Source: Bacillota bacterium (GTDB taxonomy: Bacteria > Bacillota > Sulfobacillia > JABLXB01). Taken from it: a stretch of 64,000 nucleotides of DNA. The first letter of the stretch is position 1. Each line of letters opens with the position of its first letter. Shown here in pieces: positions 54,069-62,804 of the stretch. The position numbers and the translations under genes were made by a program. The notes beneath the pieces were generated by a model. It was not told the origin of the DNA and did no database searches. It was given only the letters and a program-made list of their open reading frames with translations. The DNA lies in assembly GCA_013178305.1 (NCBI GenBank), contig JABLXB010000007.1, forward strand, positions 186,001 to 250,000, in the 5' to 3' direction.

Positions 54069-56138
54069 GTGCCCGAGCGAGGTCTGGACACCAGCATACA
54101 GTACGTCCGCGGAGTCGGCCCCGGCAGGGCCGCACTTTTCGGCAGGCTCGGCATCTCCTCGGTCCGCGACATCCTCAATTATTTTCCCGTCCGCCACGAC
54201 GACAGGACCCACATCGCACTCATCGCCCACCTGGAGGACGGCGCTATCCAGACCTTTAAAGGGCTGGTCAGGGGCTCGTCGGACTCGCGCCCCCGCCGCG
54301 GGCTCGTCGTCACGAGAGTGGCCGTGAGCGACGGTAGCGCCGTCGCCCACCTCATGTGGTTCAACCAGCCATACATGGGCAAGCGGTTCAGACCTGGGAC
54401 GTGGTTCATATTTACGGGCAAGGTGGAGCGCAAGTACGGCCGCATCCAGGTCACGGGCGTGGAGTACGAGGAGCTCGGCCGCGACGACCAGACGAACACT
54501 GGCTGCCTGGCCCCGATATATGGCTTGACCGGGGGGCTCAGCCAGCGGACCGTGCGGGCGGTGGTGAGGGCGGCTCTCGACCAGTTCAGTCAGCAGATCG
54601 GTGACACCCTGCCCGCGGCCATAAGGGCGTCGAGGGGCCTCGTGGAACTGCGGCAGGCCTACGAGGGGATCCACTTCCCCGGTACCCAGGAGGCGCTGGT
54701 TTCGGCCAGGCGCCGGCTGGTGTTCGACGAGTTCTTCTACCTGCAGGTAGCGCTCGCGTGGATCCGGAAGCGAAACTCGTCCAGCCGGAGGGGAGTAGCC
54801 CACGCCCCTCCGGGGAGCCTGGTCCGCTCAGTGCTGCGTGGCTTGCCCTTCAAACTTACACGGGCGCAACTCAAGGTGCTCGCCGAAATCGGCGCCGACC
54901 TGGAAAGCCCGGTGCCGATGAACAGGCTGCTGATGGGCGACGTTGGGTCCGGCAAGACGGTGGTGGCTGCGCTCGCCCTCGCAAGGGCTGTGGAGAGCGG
55001 GTACCAGGGTGCTCTCATGGCGCCTACCGAGATCCTTGCCGAGCAGCACTACGCCAACCTCGAGCGGCTGCTGGGGCCCGCCGGAATTCGTGTAGTGCTG
55101 CTGTCGGGCGGCCAGGCACCCTCCGAGAGGGAGGCCGCCATCCGCGCGTTGTCGGTGGGAGACGCTCACGTCGCGGTGGGCACCCATGCGCTGATCCAGG
55201 AGGGCGTGGATTTCAAGGCGTTGAGCCTGGTCGTCACCGACGAACAGCACAGATTCGGCGTCAGGCAGCGGGCGGCGTTGCGGGCTAAGGGCATCATGCC
55301 GGACGTCCTCGTCATGACCGCCACGCCCATACCTCGTACTCTCGCGCTCACCGTGTTCGGCGACCTCGACGTCTCCGTCATCGACGAGTTGCCGCCGGGC
55401 CGCAAGCCCATCAAAACGATGTGGAGAAAAACCGATAACAGGGAGAAGGTCTACGGCTGGCTCCGTGGACAGGTTGACAGGGGGAAGCAGGCCTACGTTG
55501 TATGCCCGCTGATCGACAACTCCGAGGCGGTGTCGGCCCAGGCGGCGACAGAACTCAGGGGAGAACTCGCGCGCGGGGCGCTGGCCGGCATCGAAGTCGG
55601 GCTGCTACACGGCCGCATGAAGGGAGACGACAAACGATCCGCAATGGATTCATTCAAGTCCGGCCGAACGCGCGTGCTGGTGGCGACCACCGTGATCGAA
55701 GTGGGTGTGGACGTCCCGTCGGCCACCATCATGATCGTCGAGGGGGCAGAACGCTTCGGCCTCGCCCAGCTCCACCAGCTCCGCGGCCGCGTGGGTAGGG
55801 GGGGCGAGCAGTCTTACTGCGTGCTGCTGTGCAATGCGTCAACCCCCGAGGCCGAGCGCCGCATGGACGTGATGGCCTCCACCACCGACGGCTTCAAGAT
55901 CGCCGAGGCCGACCTCGAGATGAGGGGCCCCGGCGAGTTCTTCGGCGTCAGGCAGCACGGCCTTCCGGACTTCAGACTCGCCAACCCCGTCCGCGACCTC
56001 CCGGTGCTGGAGGAGGCGCGCGGCGAGGCATTCCGCATCGTGGAAGGGGACCCGCCGCTCGAGGAAGCCCCATATGCCGCGATCAGGATGGAGGTCGCCA
56101 GGAGGTTTTCCGACCTCGGGCTGTTCAAAGTCGGCTAG
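54069..56138 (+). CDS. recG: ATP-dependent DNA helicase RecG
   Basis: A 689-residue helicase that reverses stalled forks. The N-terminal wedge/OB region occupies about residues 1-250. Helicase motifs are intact: Walker A GDVGSGKTVVAALA near residue 290, DEQHRFGV near 392, TATPIP near 418 and QLRGRVGRG near 572. This contrasts with the degenerate motifs of PriA in the same region. GTG start with AAGGAG eight bases upstream. Convergent with gpr. Confidence 0.95.
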   Translation: MPERGLDTSIQYVRGVGPGRAALFGRLGISSVRDILNYFPVRHDDRTHIALIAHLEDGAIQTFKGLVRGSSDSRPRRGLVVTRVAVSDGSAVAHLMWFNQPYMGKRFRPGTWFIFTGKVERKYGRIQVTGVEYEELGRDDQTNTGCLAPIYGLTGGLSQRTVRAVVRAALDQFSQQIGDTLPAAIRASRGLVELRQAYEGIHFPGTQEALVSARRRLVFDEFFYLQVALAWIRKRNSSSRRGVAHAPPGSLVRSVLRGLPFKLTRAQLKVLAEIGADLESPVPMNRLLMGDVGSGKTVVAALALARAVESGYQGALMAPTEILAEQHYANLERLLGPAGIRVVLLSGGQAPSEREAAIRALSVGDAHVAVGTHALIQEGVDFKALSLVVTDEQHRFGVRQRAALRAKGIMPDVLVMTATPIPRTLALTVFGDLDVSVIDELPPGRKPIKTMWRKTDNREKVYGWLRGQVDRGKQAYVVCPLIDNSEAVSAQAATELRGELARGALAGIEVGLLHGRMKGDDKRSAMDSFKSGRTRVLVATTVIEVGVDVPSATIMIVEGAERFGLAQLHQLRGRVGRGGEQSYCVLLCNASTPEAERRMDVMASTTDGFKIAEADLEMRGPGEFFGVRQHGLPDFRLANPVRDLPVLEEARGEAFRIVEGDPPLEEAPYAAIRMEVARRFSDLGLFKVG

Positions 56139-56190
56139 ACCCCTGGGTGTGGCGGCCGGCGACCGCCCGGCGCTGTCGCGCAGCACCGCT

Positions 56191-57225
56191 CTACCGCAGG
56201 TAGTCCATTACCTCGCTCTCCTCGATGCCGGGGTGAAGCGCGCCGTTCAGCCCTCCCCCGATCACCTTTGCCACCTCTTCGATGTACATGTCGATCTCCT
56301 TGGGTGTGACCACGAGGTTGCCGACGACCCCGCTCAGCACTTCCTGTATGAGATCCCTCTTATTGATGGCCGCGAAGGGCTGCATGAACCTCATGTACTG
56401 TACCTGCTGGGCCATCGTGCGCGTCAGGAGGTCGATCGTGTTCGCGGCAATCGTAACCGCGTGGACCACCGTTGGCACGCCGACCGCGATGACGGGGATG
56501 CCTATGGTCTCGCGGTTGAGCCCCGGACGCTTCGTCCCGAGCCCGGACCCGGGCCGGATTCCCGTATCAGCTATCTGTATGGTAGTCATGATTCGCTCGA
56601 CGTCCATCGCCGCGAGCGCGTCTATTGCGATTATCGCGTCGGGTTTGAGGTTCTGGATGATGCCGTGGATTATCTCGGTCGTCTCTATCCCTGTGATCCC
56701 GAGCACGCCCGGCGACAGGGCGGATACCGGGCGAAGGCCCTGTACGAGGTCGGGAGGCAGGAATTCGCCAAGGTGTCTCGTGACCAGCACCTTCGATGCG
56801 ACCCTCGGGCCGAGCGAGTCCGCTATGGCCCTCCAGTTTCCGAGGCCGACCACGAATACGTGGGCGGGTCCCGGCAGGGGCAGGATCCTCTGCAGCTCCT
56901 GCGCTATTACCTGACTCACTTGCTGGCTGTAGGCGGGGTTGCGGTGCTTGAGGTGGGGGGCCTCGATTGTGATGTAATTCCCCGGGGCCTTTCCGATGTT
57001 CTGCGAACCCATGTCGGTAACGTGGACCCTCGTGATCGAAATGCCTTCCAGAGAGGCCTCGTCAACGGTGACACCCGGCACGTCGCCGCCCGTCTGGCCC
57101 CTCAGCCGCTGTGTGGCCTCGATGGCGAGGTCGGTCAGCAAATGGCCTTCAATCTCGAGAGGGTTGCAGGTAGACTCGTTTCCGGCGGAACGACCGCCGG
57201 TGCTCTGTCCGTCAGCTGGGGGCAT
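56191..57225 (-). CDS. gpr: Germination protease GPR
   Basis: A 344-residue spore-specific protease that degrades small acid-soluble proteins at germination. Diagnostic parts are VFVVGLGNWRAIADSLGPRV near residue 125, DAIIAIDALAAMDVERI near 201 and IPVIAVGVPTVVHA near 245. The ATG at 57225 has AAGGTGG nine bases upstream; the N-terminal propeptide region is Gly/Ser-rich and poorly conserved. Its presence strongly supports a spore-former. No rpsT, its usual divergent neighbour, is present. Confidence 0.95.
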   Translation of the reverse strand: MPPADGQSTGGRSAGNESTCNPLEIEGHLLTDLAIEATQRLRGQTGGDVPGVTVDEASLEGISITRVHVTDMGSQNIGKAPGNYITIEAPHLKHRNPAYSQQVSQVIAQELQRILPLPGPAHVFVVGLGNWRAIADSLGPRVASKVLVTRHLGEFLPPDLVQGLRPVSALSPGVLGITGIETTEIIHGIIQNLKPDAIIAIDALAAMDVERIMTTIQIADTGIRPGSGLGTKRPGLNRETIGIPVIAVGVPTVVHAVTIAANTIDLLTRTMAQQVQYMRFMQPFAAINKRDLIQEVLSGVVGNLVVTPKEIDMYIEEVAKVIGGGLNGALHPGIEESEVMDYLR

Positions 57226-57263
57226 TAGTCGATCCCACCTTGTCACATTAATGGAGGAGAGCC

Positions 57264-57467
57264 GTGCAGTATCGTCGAATCATGGGTCGGTTTCGCTTCC
57301 CCACGGCGCTTCTCGGGACTCCCACCCACAGAAGTAGAAAAAAGTGCGTTGCGCTAGTGAGGCGCAACGCCATGGGAGAGGAGAAACCGGAGGAAGAGCC
57401 TATGGGGGAGGGTTTTCGACATCGGATAGTGCGTCGTTCACTGGTGCATCCAAGACTCTCGCGGTGA
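57264..57467 (+). CDS. Doubtful small basic protein
   Basis: A possible 67-residue product, basic and without recognisable domain. The GTG start follows GGAGGAG by about five bases, a good site. Against it: no homologue known to me, a large inverted repeat inside the frame (57346-57370), and no clear promoter. It may instead be spurious. Confidence 0.25.
   Translation: MQYRRIMGRFRFPTALLGTPTHRSRKKCVALVRRNAMGEEKPEEEPMGEGFRHRIVRRSLVHPRLSR
57338..57370 (-). terminator. Minus-strand intrinsic terminator
   Basis: GCGTTGCGC (57346-57354) and GCGCAACGC (57362-57370) form a perfect 9-bp stem with a 7-base loop; on the minus strand the stem is followed two bases later by TTTTTT (57343-57338). No minus-strand gene is evident to its right. 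Confidence 0.7.
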
Positions 57468-57555
57468 CTATTGTTTTCGACAGTGTAGGATAATATGCAC
57501 GTTTTGGAGAAATCGCTGGATCAAATTGAAATCCCGGCAGCTAGGGGGATCAAGG

Positions 57556-58101
57556 GTGAGGATAGCGGTTTGCCCCGGCAGTTTCGACCCGATTACGTGC
57601 GGGCATCTCGACGTCATCGCACGGAGTGCCCCGCTCTTCGACCGTCTCATCGTGACGGTTTTCGTGAACCCCGTGAAGAAGCCGCTGTTCACGGTCGAGG
57701 AACGGGTGGAGATGATAAGGGAGGCCGTCGAGGGCCTCCCGAATGTCGAAGTAGATTCGTCGGACGGGCTACTCACCGAATATGCCCGGCGCAGGGGCGC
57801 GTGCTGCATCGTCAAGGGGCTGCGCGCGGTCTCGGATTTCCTGTTCGAATTCCAGATGGCGATGGTCAACAAGTACATATCCCCCGAGATCGAGACTGTG
57901 TTTGTGATGACGTCGGCGAAGTACTCATATCTCAGCTCCAGCATAGTGCGCGAACTTGGACAGTTCGGCGGCACACTGAAAGGATTAGTTCCGCCAGGCG
58001 TCGAAAAGCGGGTGAGGGATAAGTTTACCGTGGATTATGACGGGTCCCGCGGTTCGGGAGGCGATTCGTTTGGATGCACTGGCCCTTCTGGACAGGCTTG
58101 A
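57556..58101 (+). CDS. coaD: Phosphopantetheine adenylyltransferase
   Basis: A 181-residue nucleotidyltransferase for the penultimate coenzyme A step. It has the GSFDPITCGHLDVI motif with the T/HxGH-type site, and a late SAKYSYLSSSIVREL segment. GTG 57556 has GGGGG seven bases upstream; the in-frame ATG at 57526 adds ten residues without support. The C-terminus is about 15 residues longer than usual and overlaps the next gene. Confidence 0.94.
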   Translation: MRIAVCPGSFDPITCGHLDVIARSAPLFDRLIVTVFVNPVKKPLFTVEERVEMIREAVEGLPNVEVDSSDGLLTEYARRRGACCIVKGLRAVSDFLFEFQMAMVNKYISPEIETVFVMTSAKYSYLSSSIVRELGQFGGTLKGLVPPGVEKRVRDKFTVDYDGSRGSGGDSFGCTGPSGQA

Positions 58102-58546
58102 AGCACTGATCTCAGAATCCGCCAGGGTACCCCTCACCAACAAGGTTATCATCAATGAAGACGACGTCTACGCGCTGATCGACGATCTGAGGGCCACCAT
58201 TCCCGAAGAGGTCAAGCAGGCCAAGTGGGTTGTCAAGGAGAGGGATCGCCTGCTTGAAGAGGCAAGGAAGGACGCCGAGGGGATCGTCAGGGATGCCCAG
58301 TCACAGGTCGCGCAGATGATCGACGAATCTTCGATAACGGCCCAGGCGAAGACCCAGGCCGACGAGGTGGTCGCCCACGCGCGGAGACTGGCGCAAGAGA
58401 TCCGCCAGGGCGCGAACGAGTACGCCGCCACCGTCCTTGAAAAACTCGAGTCGCACCTGGCGCGCACTGTGGACACGGTCCGCGCCAGCAGGGCGATGTT
58501 GTCAGGGGAAACTGCGGCACCGCACTCCGCAGTGGACGACAAGTAA
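58070..58546 (+). CDS. Coiled-coil protein resembling ATPase subunit b/E-type stalks
   Basis: A 158-residue, charged helical protein. A segment near residue 30 (KVIINEDDVYALIDDLRATIP) is followed by a long continuous helix rich in Glu, Lys and Ala (KWVVKERDRLLEEARKDAEG ... QVAQMIDES). Similar proteins lie next to coaD in other clostridia, sometimes annotated as ATPase-like; no function is established. TTG 58070 has GGGAGG eight bases upstream; ATG 58037 is an upstream in-frame alternative that would overlap coaD by 65 bp. A strong terminator follows. Confidence 0.75.
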   Translation: MDALALLDRLEALISESARVPLTNKVIINEDDVYALIDDLRATIPEEVKQAKWVVKERDRLLEEARKDAEGIVRDAQSQVAQMIDESSITAQAKTQADEVVAHARRLAQEIRQGANEYAATVLEKLESHLARTVDTVRASRAMLSGETAAPHSAVDDK

Positions 58547-58579
58547 AGAAGTGCTCCTCGCAGTGGAAGACCGCGAAAG

Positions 58580-58615
58580 ACCGCCCGGCAAGCACGTTGC
58601 CGGGCGGTTGGTTTT
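58580..58615 (+). terminator. Strong intrinsic terminator
   Basis: ACCGCCCGGCAA (58580-58591) pairs with TTGCCGGGCGGT (58597-58608), a 12-bp stem with a 5-base loop, followed by TGGTTTT. It ends the coaD transcript. Confidence 0.88.
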
Positions 58616-58661
58616 GTCGACACCCCCGGACAGCTCGCGCGTGGAACACATTATGTCGACA
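58615..58661. promoter_or_regulatory. Paired TGTCGACA palindromes upstream of the SLH protein
   Basis: TGTCGACA occurs at 58615-58622 and 58654-58661. Each copy is itself palindromic, and their starts are 39 bp apart. They lie between the coaD terminator and the GerMN-SLH gene and could be operator sites. Confidence 0.35.
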
Positions 58662-58768
58662 CTGCGTCCATTGAAAAGAATGAACCGCGTGCCGCCGCAA
58701 TATGAGGTAGTCGGCGGTATGCGCCTGGACCGGATGGGTATCCGGCGTATATCAGAGGGGGGTTCCCT

Positions 58769-60154
58769 ATGAGGTTCCTGAAGAGGAGACTGGCACCGGT
58801 CGTCCTGATCGCATTCTTAATTTGCACGGTGATGGCGGGCCCCGCGGCCGCGGAACCGGAGGTGCGCCTCACCACGTATTTCACGCTGAGCACTGAAGAC
58901 CAGTTCTACCTGGTCCCGGTCGAGCTTTCCGTGCCGCAGACGGCCCGTCGGGCCGAGAAAGCGCTCGAACTGCTGATCTCAGGGCCACCCGCCGGCGGTC
59001 CGCTGTACGGACTCCTGCCGAAGAACACACGCCTCCTGGGCTACAGGCTCGAAAACGGCACGGCCTATGTCGACTTCAGCCGCGAGATAATGGAGGCGAA
59101 CGTGGGCTCCTCCGGCGAGGCGCTGCTGATCGACTCTATCGTGCTCACGCTCGCAGAGTTCCCTGGTGTGAAGCGCGTGCAGATCCTCGTCGAGGGCAAG
59201 CAGCCGGGGTCAATCGGCGGCCACATCGAGATCACCGGCCCCATTTCCACGGAAAACGCATATCAGAGGTCCAGGTTCATGGGGTTCGCCGACGCCGCAG
59301 GTCACTGGGCCGAGGGTGAGATCACCGCTTTGTACGCCGCGGGGATCCTGGCGGGTTTCCCCGGGGGCGGGTTCCGTCCCGAGGACACGGTGACGAGGGC
59401 GCAGTTCGTGAAGATGGCAGTGAAGGCGGCGGGGATCGAGGAACCGCGGGGCGGGGCCGCGCCGGGGGGCGCCTCAGGCGTGATGGTGGGATTCACGGAT
59501 GTGCCCGCCGGCGCGTGGTACTGGTCGTACCTCGAGGCGTCCGTGGGCCACGGGATAGTGGTTCCCGGCGACTACGGCGGGGTTTTCGGGGCCGACACGC
59601 CGATCACCAGGCGTGAGGTAGCGATAATGCTGGTACGCGCCAGAGAGCTCGAGCAGCAGGCTGCGGACCGGCGCGGCGCTTCCCTGCCGTTCGCGGATAC
59701 CACATCGCAGCCGGACTGGGCCAAGGGGTACCTCGCCGTGGCCCTGGAACAGGGCCTGATCAAAGGGTATCCCGGTGGCACGTTCAGGCCTTATGGACAC
59801 CTGACCCGCGCCGAGGCGGCCGCCGTCATAAGCAGATTCATGGGGCTTGGCGGGCCAAACGTATTCTTGTTGGCTCCCGCTGGCGGCTCGCGCGTCAAGG
59901 ACAGGGTGTTGGTCTTCGGTGTGGCGCGCGTCTTCGAGGCGGCTATGGAGGTGCGTCTGAAGGACGGCGACAGGGTAGTTAGACAGGTCTTCACGACTGC
60001 CACAGAGGGTGCGCCCGGGTGGGGTGCGTACGCGGCCATCCTCAACATCCCATCCGGGGCGTCCGGCACCTTGACAGTCGAAGCGTTGACGCACAGCCCC
60101 AAAGACGGCTCGGAGCAGGATGTAATCTCCCGGCAGGTCAGCGTCGAGCGTTGA
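58769..60154 (+). CDS. GerMN-SLH-Gmad2 surface protein
   Basis: A 461-residue exported protein. It has a signal peptide with cleavage near AGPAAA (residue 27), a GerMN domain (about residues 35-155, ELLISGPPAGG and TAYVDFSREIM), three S-layer homology repeats (about 170-370; e.g. GFADAAGHWAEGEITALYAAG, ITRREVAIML, YPGGTFRPYGHLTRAEAAAV), and a C-terminal Gmad2-type beta domain. SLH repeats should attach it to secondary cell-wall polymer. ATG 58769 follows GAGGGGGG. Together with the GerMN protein at 30121 it suggests an envelope/germination role, not proven. Confidence 0.88.
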   Translation: MRFLKRRLAPVVLIAFLICTVMAGPAAAEPEVRLTTYFTLSTEDQFYLVPVELSVPQTARRAEKALELLISGPPAGGPLYGLLPKNTRLLGYRLENGTAYVDFSREIMEANVGSSGEALLIDSIVLTLAEFPGVKRVQILVEGKQPGSIGGHIEITGPISTENAYQRSRFMGFADAAGHWAEGEITALYAAGILAGFPGGGFRPEDTVTRAQFVKMAVKAAGIEEPRGGAAPGGASGVMVGFTDVPAGAWYWSYLEASVGHGIVVPGDYGGVFGADTPITRREVAIMLVRARELEQQAADRRGASLPFADTTSQPDWAKGYLAVALEQGLIKGYPGGTFRPYGHLTRAEAAAVISRFMGLGGPNVFLLAPAGGSRVKDRVLVFGVARVFEAAMEVRLKDGDRVVRQVFTTATEGAPGWGAYAAILNIPSGASGTLTVEALTHSPKDGSEQDVISRQVSVER

Positions 60155-60210
60155 GCGCTTCCGGCTAAACGGCCGGCCGGCCCGCAGGCCGCCTGGCCGG
60201 CGCCAGGCTA

Positions 60211-60244
60211 ACCGCCCCCGTGAACATCCCCGGGGGCGGTTTTC
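60211..60244 (+). terminator. Strong intrinsic terminator
   Basis: ACCGCCCCCG (60211-60220) pairs with CGGGGGCGGT (60231-60240), followed by TTTCG, 57 bp after the SLH protein stop. Confidence 0.85.
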
Positions 60245-60377
60245 GCTTCCGGGAGGATTTGCCTGCAGGGGCGTTGAACGGGAGATAACCATCTGAGCGG
60301 CCGGCCACGCGCCGGCCGCGTGCTCCACGTTTCTGGACAGACAACAGTCATTAGACCGGGCTACGGGGGGTAGGGAT

Positions 60378-61805
60378 TTGTCGGCCAAAGGGTACGCAAA
60401 GGTAACCGGCACAGTGGTTTCCGAACTCAGGCGGATCTGCGGGGACCGCAACGTCATATTCGGCGACGAGCAGGGGCTCGTTCCGTACGCCAGCGACGAA
60501 TCGGGCAAGGAGTATTTCGCCATGCCGGAGGTGGTAGTAAAGCCGCAGGATGCCCAGGAGGTCGCCGCAGTGCTGAGACTGGCAAACGAGGAGCTGGTGC
60601 CGGTAACCCCCAGGGGCGCTGGCAGCGGGCTGGCCGGCGGAGCGATCCCGCTCTACGGGGGGATCGTGCTCTCCACAGAGCGGATGCAGCGGGTACTTGA
60701 GATCGATTCCGCAAACATGGTCGCAGTGGTGGAGCCGGGGGTAATCACAAACGACCTGTGCAAGATGGTCACGGAGAAGGACCTGTACTACGCCGGATAC
60801 CCGATGAGCCTCGAAACCTCCACCATCGGCGGCAACGTCGCGTGCAACGCCGGCGGCGGCACCGTGATCAAATACGGGAACACCGGCCACCACGTTCTCG
60901 GCCTGGAGATAGCGCTGCCATCGGGCGAGGTGCTCGATCTCGGCGGCAAGCGACGAAAGGACGCCAACGGTTACAACCTCGTTCAGACTGTCGTGGGCTC
61001 CGAGGGCACCCTGGCGGTCATCACGAGGGTCATCCTCAACCTGCTTCCAGCGCCGGGCCCGAGAGCGAGCCTGCTCGCCGCGTTCTCCACGGTAGGCGAT
61101 GCGGCCTCCTCGGTGTCCCAGATTATCACGGCCCTCAGGAATCTGCCCGTGTCGATCGAGTTCATGGACAGGGCTACCGTCGACGCGGTCTCCAGGTTCC
61201 TGAACGACAGGCTTCCCTCCCAGGACGAGACCGAGGCGTACCTCCTCGTGCAGGTCGAGGGCGCCACGGAGGCCGAGATGGAGAGTATGTACGAGACCGC
61301 CGGTGAGACGGCGTTCAACGCGCAGGCCATCGAGGTGTTCATTATGGACGACCGGCCGAAGGTCGAGCGCGTGTGGAAGTTCAGGCAGAGTGCGCTGGAG
61401 GGACTCAGGGCGATAGACCCGACGCTCCACAGCGAGGAGGTCGTCGTGCCCACGTCATTCGTCCCTCAGGTCTGCGGGAATATTAGAAAGATATGCGCCA
61501 GGGAGAAGGTAGTCTGCGGCGTTCACGGCCACATAGGTGACGGCAACCTTCACCTGGGGATTATCCGCCCGGAGCATCTCAGCCCCGAGCAGTGGAAGGA
61601 GAAACGCCGCGCGATCATGGCCGAGATCTACGAGTCCACGAAGGAGTACGGCGGGGCCATCAGCGGTGAGCACGGCGTTGGTTTTGTCCGGCTTGAGTTC
61701 GAGAAGATGATGAAGAAGCCGGCCGAGTTCGATCTCATGAGGCGGCTGAAGGCGGCCTTCGACCCGAACGGTATCCTGAACCCGGGGAAGGTGTTCCCGG
61801 AGTAG
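60378..61805 (+). CDS. GlcD-type FAD-binding 2-hydroxyacid oxidase/dehydrogenase
   Basis: A 475-residue VAO/PCMH flavoprotein. FAD-binding segments are TPRGAGSGLAGGAIPLYGG near residue 75 and STIGGNVACNAGGGTVIKYG near 151. The C-terminal FAD-oxidase domain has CGVHGHIGDGNLHLGI near 380 and ending FDPNGILNPGKVF. Relatives oxidise glycolate, lactate or other 2-hydroxy acids; the partner iron-sulfur subunit (GlcF) is not adjacent. TTG start with GGGGGGTAGGG upstream. Convergent with truncated ylbJ. Confidence 0.88.
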   Translation: MSAKGYAKVTGTVVSELRRICGDRNVIFGDEQGLVPYASDESGKEYFAMPEVVVKPQDAQEVAAVLRLANEELVPVTPRGAGSGLAGGAIPLYGGIVLSTERMQRVLEIDSANMVAVVEPGVITNDLCKMVTEKDLYYAGYPMSLETSTIGGNVACNAGGGTVIKYGNTGHHVLGLEIALPSGEVLDLGGKRRKDANGYNLVQTVVGSEGTLAVITRVILNLLPAPGPRASLLAAFSTVGDAASSVSQIITALRNLPVSIEFMDRATVDAVSRFLNDRLPSQDETEAYLLVQVEGATEAEMESMYETAGETAFNAQAIEVFIMDDRPKVERVWKFRQSALEGLRAIDPTLHSEEVVVPTSFVPQVCGNIRKICAREKVVCGVHGHIGDGNLHLGIIRPEHLSPEQWKEKRRAIMAEIYESTKEYGGAISGEHGVGFVRLEFEKMMKKPAEFDLMRRLKAAFDPNGILNPGKVFPE

Positions 61806-61829
61806 AAGAGCCCAGGACAGATCGTTTGA

Positions 61830-62804
61830 CTACCGCCGCGGCCTCGAGTGACCGAAGTACACCAGCCGTGGAACCGGGGGCCGCGCGAGCGCCAGGATGA
61901 GGCCACAGAGCAGCAGAATGACCGAAAGCAGGCCGAACCTTACGCTGAAGTGCTGCAGGCGGGCCGCCCAGGCGTACAGCGCCGGGGCACCAGCAGGGGC
62001 TGCAGCCGGCGGGATGGGCGCGAAGACCGGCGCCAGCCTGGCCATTGCGGGCCACGCCGGTCCCATGATCAGCAACGTGCACGCGGCCGCCAGCACGGCG
62101 TGCAGGAACCTCGCGAACACGTAGGTCCCCATTCGAATGTCTGTCCCCTGAGTCACCGCCGCCACCTGCGCGTGGACTGATAGGCCGCTCCAGGCGATTA
62201 CCGCGCTTGCCGCCATCACTCGGTCGACCATGGGGACAGCCGCCTGGCTCGCCGCCTGCGTCCCCATCGTTATCTCGAACACCCCCTTGACCAGCGAAGG
62301 AACGACGGCTGCGTTCCATTTCAGCGGCGCGAGGGCTAACGCGAGCGCGGCGGAGATGGTGTCCACGGCGCCTACTATGCTCAGGATGCGGATTATTACG
62401 GAGAAGAGTATTATGAAGCCGCCTATGAGCAGGAGCGAGTTGATGGAGTCCCTGATGGCGTCGCCCATGATCTTCCCGAATGGCCTGCCGTCCTTTTTCC
62501 TGGCGCCGCTCATCACGTGGAACGCCCGCAGCAATATGTTGCCCCTGTACGGCGACTCCAGCGGCCGGCTGACGTCGTGGCCCCGACCGAAAATGCCGAG
62601 GAGCAGGCCGACCATTATTACTGACACGTAGTGCGCGGCCACTATGATGAACCCTACGGAGATGTCGTTGAACATCCCGACGGCTACAGCTCCCGTCATG
62701 AACAGGGGATCTCCGATGTTAACACGGTTAAATATATTGCCATGGAGGCCATACCTACCGACACTGACTACCGCTGAGTGGGGGCCGGTCCTGCCGGCTG
62801 GCAT
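61830..62804 (-). pseudogene. ylbJ: Truncated sporulation membrane protein YlbJ (5' half missing)
   Basis: The frame encodes 324 residues. From about residue 27 onward it matches the C-terminal half of YlbJ/nucleoside-recognition (Gate) membrane proteins: VNIGDPLFMTGAVAVGMF, AHYVSVIMVGLLLG, LLLIGGFIILFSVIIRIL and WSGLSVHAQVAAV. Complete YlbJ proteins are roughly 400 residues and have an N-terminal Gate domain that is absent here. The first 26 residues do not resemble the family, have no Shine-Dalgarno and are read from structured DNA. I infer loss of the 5' half at about 62720-62735. YlbJ is needed for spore-coat/cortex assembly in Bacillus. Confidence 0.75.

Larger units (their letters stand above)
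57226..57555. other. Intergenic region between gpr and coaD
   Basis: About 330 bp with no certain gene. It contains a possible small reading frame (57264-57467) on the plus strand and a minus-strand terminator (57338-57370). A TAATAT at 57491-57496 may belong to a coaD promoter, but no well-spaced -35 is visible. Confidence 0.6.

Noticed and set aside
52263-54803. 846-codon minus-strand frame over the fakA and recG genes
   Set aside because: It spans two clear plus-strand genes plus their intergenic gap, and its translation shows no recognisable fold or motif.
56074-57228. 384-codon plus-strand frame over gpr
   Set aside because: The minus strand encodes a clear germination protease; the plus frame is a shadow without known domain.
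58653-58772. Possible 39-residue small gene before the SLH protein
   Set aside because: Its stop overlaps the next ATG, but there is no Shine-Dalgarno and no recognisable product; it is more likely leader sequence.
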